Below are positions 58,640 through 64,000 of a stretch of 64,000 nucleotides of DNA, piece by piece. The stretch covers positions 2,762,843-2,826,842 of the forward strand of contig NW_006763290.1 of NCBI RefSeq assembly GCF_000218685.1, in the 5' to 3' direction. The notes under the pieces are model-generated. The model ran no database searches. It was not told where the DNA came from and worked only from the letters and a program-made list of their open reading frames with translations. Each line of letters begins with the position of its first letter. Position 1 is the stretch's first letter. Position numbers and translations under genes: made by a program. This DNA is from Serpula lacrymans var. lacrymans S7.9 (lineage: Eukaryota; Basidiomycota; Agaricomycetes; Boletales; Serpulaceae).

Positions 58640-60240
58640 ACTTCCAGGCTCGACCAGATATCGGAGGTGGTAGTTAGATTTTTGGGCATATGTTGAAAAA
58701 GGGAATTAAAAAGTTTAGAATCCATGCCTCTAAGCTTCCTAGGAGCTGAGGGATTCTTAGAATAAAATTTGCAAACAGCGTTGCGGGAATTGTCCAGATG
58801 GGCTTCTGGTTCCCACATTCTGTCCTCGTCTCCATAGCCCTTCCAAAGGACTAGGAATTCTAATTTTCCATGCTTCAAGCGTGCATCCACCACTCGTGTT
58901 TGACTTCAAATTCTCCTTCACCTTTCTGGGTGACTACAACCAGTCCGGGCCGGTCTACGTGTTGTCCCGGCAGCGGTCCTTTGTAGGGTTTTACCCGGCT
59001 AATGTTGACCGTGGGTACTACCCTCATTTTGTTTGGGAGTTCTAGCTCAAGTATGTTGGGTTTGACTTCCTTAATCTAGTAAGGCCCAATCCACTTTTCG
59101 GTCAGTTTTCTAGACTGCCAATCTTTTAATTTTAAGTGGTCGCTATCTAACCAGACCAGGTTGCCGACCTTGTAGTCAGGGGCCTTAGAGCGTCTACGCT
59201 CTGCCCTGTCTTTTATCTGCTCTGCAGTTTTGAATAGCGCCTTGCACGTTTTGTCTAAAACAGATTTCATGTCCTTGACCACGTTCTCAGCAGTCTTGTT
59301 CTTGCTTTTGCCAGGTTCTACACCCATTCTGGGGAGGTATGATCTTGTCACCTCAAATAGATATCCGGAGGTATTGCTTCAATTCCTGATTGAGCCTCTC
59401 TGTTTGTCCATCAGTCTGTGGATGGAACACCGTTGATAATTTGGGTTTGATGCCCAGCATCCGGCATAATTCTTTTGTAAACTCGCTAGCAAATTGTGGT
59501 CCCCTATCGGAGATAACCATTTCCCGTAATCCATGGATAGACCATACAAAATCCTTAAATAAGTCTGCTGTACCGGCGGCGGTAATAGTTTTATTGGTGG
59601 GAAGAAATACTACTTCTTTGGAGAAGCAATCTACTACCACCATTACTGAATCATACCCGTTTGACTCAGGCAGATCTGTCATAAAATCAATCGATATATC
59701 TTGCCAGGGACCAGCTGGTATCGGACTTGGCATAAGTTTCCTGGCCGGTGGTTGATGTGAGTTTTTAGCCATGGCACATCTTAGACAGAATTTTACGTAT
59801 TCCTTACGTCTTTGACCATGCCAGGCCACATGTAGTTTCTGGAGATCAACTCCATTGTTCATTGCGGGTGCCCAGCCACTGGAGTGTTGTGATGTCTATC
59901 TATTGCCTTGATCCTTGCAGACTCAGGCACATAGATTTTTGTCTTTAAAACGGAAGAGCCCGGCTTCCCATAAATAATTTTCATTGCTGTCAAGGCGCGC
60001 CTTCTCTTCTGAGGAGATGTCTTTCTTGAAGACTTCCAGAAGATCAGAATCCTGCCCAATTCTAACATTGGCTACCCTTGATTTGTCTATCAGGGTCACA
60101 CCTTTGTTATCATCTTCTATGCCGTTGGCATGATCCTCTTTTCTGGACAAAGTGTCCGCTTTCCCCATCAAAGTTCCCGGTTTATGAATTAATTTATAAT
60201 TAAACCTGGACAAGTACACTGCGTAGCGAGCCTGTCTTTG
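58640..60240 (-). pseudogene. gypsy-A copy 2 integrase and chromodomain
   Basis: DTLSRKEDHANG (end of RNase H/connection), the zinc finger (ARIKAIDRHHNTPVAGHPQ ... YVKFCLRCAMAKN), and an intact triad: IDFMTDLPES (D1), VISDRGPQFASEF (D2) and QTDGQTERLNQELKQY (E). Then DYKVGNLVWLDSDHLKLK and a chromodomain (MVDARLKHGKLEFLVLWKGYGDEDRMWEPE). Frameshifts near 59.85, 59.35 and 58.9 kb. Confidence 0.88.
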
Positions 60241-61680
60241 GTTCAAGTCTCAGGCCGTCATAAAATACTCCAGATTTTTATGATTGGTCCAAATTTCAAA
60301 TTGGTGCCTAGCACCTTCTAAGTAGTGCCGCCAGTGCTCTAAAGCTCTAATGATGGCCAGCATCTCTTTATCGTAAATTTGATAGTTGCGCTCTGTGAGC
60401 AACAAACTATGTAATAAATAGGCACAAGGCCTCCAAAGATTGTCAGCGCATTTAATTGATAAAAAAGCTCCAGTAGCAAAATCAGAAGAGTTGGTTTCTA
60501 GCCGGAACTCTTTGTCTAATTCTGGAAATGCTAATACGGGCTGTTGTAAATGCCTGCTTAAGCTTATCAAAAGCTTCTTGTTCTTTGGCACCCCAGTGCC
60601 AAAAAATGTCTTTTTTTGTGAGATTGTTCAACGGTCTTGTTATTTTTGCAAAGTTTTCAATAAATATTCGGTAGAAACTGCCTAAGCCAAGGAAGGCCCT
60701 AACTCCTTTGACAAGAGTAGGTTCTGGCCAATCCAATATAGCTTGAACTTTCCCAGGATCCATCCTGATTCCGTTCTGGCCAATTATTATACCGAGGGAG
60801 TCTACTTCCTTCACTTTAAAATTACATCTTTCGGGTTTGACGAATAGGTCCCATTCCTGTAAGCGTTGAAGGACTTCTTGCACGATCCTGTCATGCTCAG
60901 CCTCATTGTCCGACTTCGTAAATATTAATAAATTGTCAATGTAAATGACAACACAATTCTCCATATCTGCAAAGATCTCGTTCATCATGCTCTGGAAGGT
61001 TGCCAGTGAATTGGTCAACCCAAAGAACATAACGAGGGGCTCAAAGGATCCTCGGTGGCACGTGAACGCAGCCTTCCAAGCATCTTTTTCTCTGATTCAT
61101 ACATTATTGTACCCCCATCGGAGATCCATCTTTGTTAAGATCTTGGCACTAGCCAATTTGTCTATTAGCTGACTAATCAAAGGCAGCGGATACACATTTT
61201 TAACCGTGTACTCATTCAAGTAACAATAGTCCATAATCATACGCTTCTTACCATCCTTTTTAGGAATGAAGAACACTGGGGATGTCATAGGGCTCTTGGA
61301 AGGTCTGATGTAACCCTTCCTAAGCTGTTTGTCTATGAAACTAGAAACCTCATCTCTTTCTGGAGCAAAAAGTGGTATCATGAGTCCTTTTCTCGGTTTG
61401 AAGGTGTCCTTCAAATCTATAGCATGGTTCCAAGGCTTAGCCTCTGGGAAGTGCTCTGACTTATGTTTTGAAAAGACTTTGCAGAAGTCATGGTACCCGG
61501 GAGGTACCAGCCTCTTAATCTCTTTCTCAGGTTTTACCTTGTCATTGTCATTATCGATCTTTTCTAAAGATCTGAGCTCATAAACGTGGCCAGTGTTTAT
61601 CTTTTCAAGATGCTCAGTTTGACGGACGTGACTTGGCTTACCCAAGTTCTTACACTCCTGAGGACAACGTGACAATGTGA
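60241..61680 (-). pseudogene. gypsy-A copy 2 reverse transcriptase and RNase H
   Basis: RT: TSPVFFIPKKDGKKRMIMDY, then ILTKMDLRWGYNNV, MFFGLTNSLATFQSMMNEIF and the catalytic box YIDNLLIF, in which the second Asp is Asn (60932-60940). RNase H: FRLETNSSDFATGAFLS (first catalytic Asp replaced by Asn), EMLAIIRALEHWRHYLEG and FEIWTNHKNLEYF (Asp replaced by Asn). All three changes are G-to-A type and would abolish activity. Confidence 0.88.
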
Positions 61681-62388
61681 CAACCCCTGTCTGCCAGTCA
61701 ATCTCAGGATTGTGTTTAAATAGCCAGGTCCAGCCTAAGATTAAATTAATATTCCCTAGTTGGGTAGCTTCGGCAGTGACTCATTCTCTGTGTCCTTGGT
61801 ACTCGACGACAAAAGAACATTTATGCGTAATACAGCCACCCACGTTAAGTGTACCGTCAATGTTATAGACGGGAATAGATACATCTAATTTTACAAGGGG
61901 GAGTCCAACTTGCTCCGCCCAGACCTGATCTATGAAGATGCTGTTTGTGCCTGAATTAAGCAGTGCGCTAGTTGGGTGTACTATGCCTTGGGCAAGGTTT
62001 TCCATGCCAACGTCTAAACAGATCTCCTTTTGGAATAAATATGTGTGCATCAACACACACCTTGGGATTTTGGGAAAGGGTGGCTCCGAAAAAGAAGAAG
62101 TATCGAATGAAACATGTTTTTCTATTTTATTTTTACCAAAATTAAGCACCCTATTGTTTGTCTCACCAGGGCCACGCTCCAGGGGAGACCCTGGTACAGT
62201 AATGGTATTGTAAGTATTTCTAGCATCAACTCTTTCATCATCTTGACCCTCTGAATTAGCGCTCAAAGCAGCTATATTGTCAGGTGGGTCCAAGACGAAT
62301 CCACAGTCACAGCTTTGTATATAAATACATACTTCAGATAACAAATTGAGAAGTCTATTTACAAATTGGGGAGCCATCCCCTTCTTTC
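61681..62388 (-). pseudogene. gypsy-A copy 2 protease and linker
   Basis: LLNSGTNSIFIDQVWAEQVGL (retropepsin-like, with DSG replaced by NSG), PVYNIDGTLNVGGCITHKCSF, preceded by an acidic/polar linker (MAPQFVNRLLNLLSEV). The frame is open for 198 codons. Confidence 0.8.
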
Positions 62389-63171
62389 CATCAGGAAAAA
62401 TGGGGGTAGCTATATATAGCTCTATAGCACTATAAGTACTTATAAAGCTATTATAGTGGTCAAACCTGTTATAGAACCTCTGCCATCTATAAAGTCTTAT
62501 ATAGCTCTATAAATGCTCTTATAGATGTTGGAAATTGTTGTGTGGCTGATTGAAAAAAATTAACACAGACAGGATCTGAACTCTCAATCTGCTAGTCAGC
62601 TCTTGGGTGACTAAGCAACCTATAGCTACACATCACATTTATCCACTACATCATGAGAGCTTATAAAATGTATCATACAGGTGTTATATATTGACCTTTC
62701 ATGGACTTAGATTTATTTTTTTACTCATTGTCACTACTTATATTTGGATAAATCATTATTCTTATTTTGTGAGTATCAGGGATACAAACTACTATTTCAC
62801 TAATATAGGCTACATAATTGATTAATACTGGATGATTTATTAGCCCTTTTAAGCACCTTGAACTATATTATAACTATGACCTTTACAGCTATAGGAGCTA
62901 TGTAGGCTGCTATAGGCTATAAGAGCACTTATAGTATCTTGCCTATAATAATATACTTGACTCTAAACACTTTTGGCCTCTTTCTATTATTGAACAAGTT
63001 TATTAGATTAATCCAGAGTTTGAAGGAATTATAGATATTTCTCCCCTTGGTTAAACTTTTGCCTACTACTGAGCTATGATTACACTGATAGTACTATAGT
63101 TTCTATGAATGTATTTATATATATAGGTGGTGGCTATATAGCGCTATATAGCAAAAGGGTTTTTCCTGATG
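62389..63171 (+). mobile_element. Pogo-derived MITE copy 3 (783 bp)
   Basis: Ends CATCAGGAAAAATGGGGG and GGGTTTTTCCTGATG. Same structure as copy 2 in opposite orientation and very similar along its length. It sits exactly between gypsy-A copy 2 and a copia element. The outer flanks (CTTTC, ATTAT) show no duplication. Confidence 0.88.
62553..62653 (-). ncRNA. tRNA-like pol III unit in MITE copy 3
   Basis: Minus strand: A box TGATGTAGTGG (62653-62643), B box AGTTCAGATCC (62582-62572), seven-T run (62559-62553). Confidence 0.5.
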
Positions 63172-63992
63172 ATTATGCATGTTGTCAACCTTTTTGGGTG
63201 TGCTGGGTGATTGTTTAGAGCTGTAGTTTGCACCTGGTTCTAGTGGTGTGGAAACTGGTTTTGCATCATTCAGCCCGAAGTATTCAACCATTGTGTCAAT
63301 GTACGCCTTCTGGGATATGGACAGTGCATGTGATTCTCGTTTGTATTCGATGCTGGATCCTAATAACAATTTTATGCTTTGTAGATCGGACACTTCATAT
63401 TGTTTGGCTAGTTGTTCTTTGAGCAATTTAATGGTTTGTTTGTTATTTGCTGTTACAACAGTGTCATCAGTTAATACTGAGAATACGGCTGATTTGTTTG
63501 GTTTGTGGTAGTCAAACACTGTGTGATCAACCATTGATCTCATGAATCCTATGTTACAGAGTGTTTTGTACCATTTGTGACCGGCTTGTTTTAACCTGTA
63601 TAGGCTTTTTCTCAGCTTGCAAACTTTGTTCTTGTCTTCTGGTTTTAGATATCCTGGTGGTGGTTTTATGTATACGTTCTCTTTCAATTCTGCATTGAGA
63701 TAAGCATTTTTGACGTCCACTTGATGTATGTGCCATCCTTGACTTGCGGTGTTGGCTAGTACAGTTTTTACGGAAAGTAGTTTTGCAACAGCTGCAAATA
63801 TTTCATTGAAGTCAATGTCTTTATGTTGTGCATAGCTCTTTGCCACCAGTTTCGCTGTCATGCACCAAAGTTGATTGGTAGCATGGACAGGTGTCAATAA
63901 CAAAGTGAATATTCAAAAAGACTCGCCTTTGCGCCACACAGGCACAGTGTCGCATGGAATAGTAATTAATATTGCCTTTTTCAATCTTGTGG
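63172..63992 (-). pseudogene. Ty1/copia reverse transcriptase
   Basis: KLVAKSYAQHKDIDFNEIF, HIHQVDVKNAYLNAELKENVY, YLKPEDKNKVCKLRKSLYRLKQ, SVLTDDTVVTANNKQ (catalytic DD present), LGSSIEYKRES and YIDTMVEYFGLNDAKPVSTPLEPG. Continuous for about 240 codons until the MITE at 63171. The upstream part is broken at about 63.9 kb (stop) and continues to the window edge. Confidence 0.88.
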
Positions 63993-64000
63993 CTGATCAG

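Larger units (their letters stand above)
58216..62388 (-). mobile_element. gypsy-A copy 2, most complete pol, 5' end lost
   Basis: 3' LTR 58216-58611, a long G tract, chromodomain, integrase, zinc finger, RNase H, RT and protease, all in order on the minus strand. Gag and the 5' LTR are missing: the element stops at pogo MITE copy 3 (62389). Confidence 0.9.

Overview
The window looks like a transposon-packed stretch of an Agaricomycete (Basidiomycota) nuclear genome. The evidence is 48-68 nt GT-AG introns and families typical of that class: a KDZ transposase, Plavaka and CACTA/Tnp2 transposases, a TET/JBP-like dioxygenase, pogo/Tigger and Tc1 DNA transposons, and chromodomain Ty3/gypsy elements. 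I cannot name the species. The only host gene that reads intact is MCM3, the replicative helicase subunit (24.84-27.59 kb, five exons, 838 codons). Nearly everything else is mobile DNA in various states of decay.

Layout. 0.3-1.1 kb: a small pogo-derived element with a duplicated left end. 2.2-2.7 kb: an inverted-repeat element. 3.02-6.59 kb: a 3.6-kb pogo-type transposon with a transposase broken by three in-frame stops. 6.66-7.12 kb: a Tc1-type MITE with long inverted repeats and a helix-turn-helix-only reading frame. 7.8-16.4 kb: a KDZ transposase (+) preceded by two divergent spliced genes (-), with a solo LTR between them. 17.2-23.4 kb: a decayed gypsy chromovirus (-) holding a solo LTR. 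24.1-24.5 kb: a helicase fragment. 24.8-27.6 kb: MCM3. 27.9-33.2 kb: nested LTRs of three families and another pogo MITE. 35.8-43.1 kb: a TET/JBP-like fragment, a Plavaka C-terminal half, a copia insertion and a Tnp2 transposase, all broken. 43.85-48.67 kb: a gypsy element with both LTRs. 51-58 kb: solo LTRs, a foldback element, a Tigger-like transposase, a Tc1 tail and a copia fragment. 58.2-62.4 kb: a second copy of the same gypsy family (-). 62.39-63.17 kb: a third pogo MITE. 63.2-64 kb: copia reverse transcriptase (-).

Three threads tie the window together. (1) The pogo family CATCAGG...CCTGATG consists of one long copy and at least three short ones. All four carry the same tRNA-like pol III unit (A box, B box, T-run), which I regard as the best candidate for something undescribed. 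(2) The gypsy-A family appears to prime reverse transcription from its own transcript start, as in Tf1/sushi elements: an 11-nt match links the primer site to a motif about 30 bp after the TATA box. (3) Across unrelated elements the inactivating stops are dominated by CGA to TGA, and catalytic Asp residues by changes to Asn. This fits CpG-directed C-to-T mutation of repeats, in a window that also holds a relic of a 5-methylcytosine dioxygenase family.
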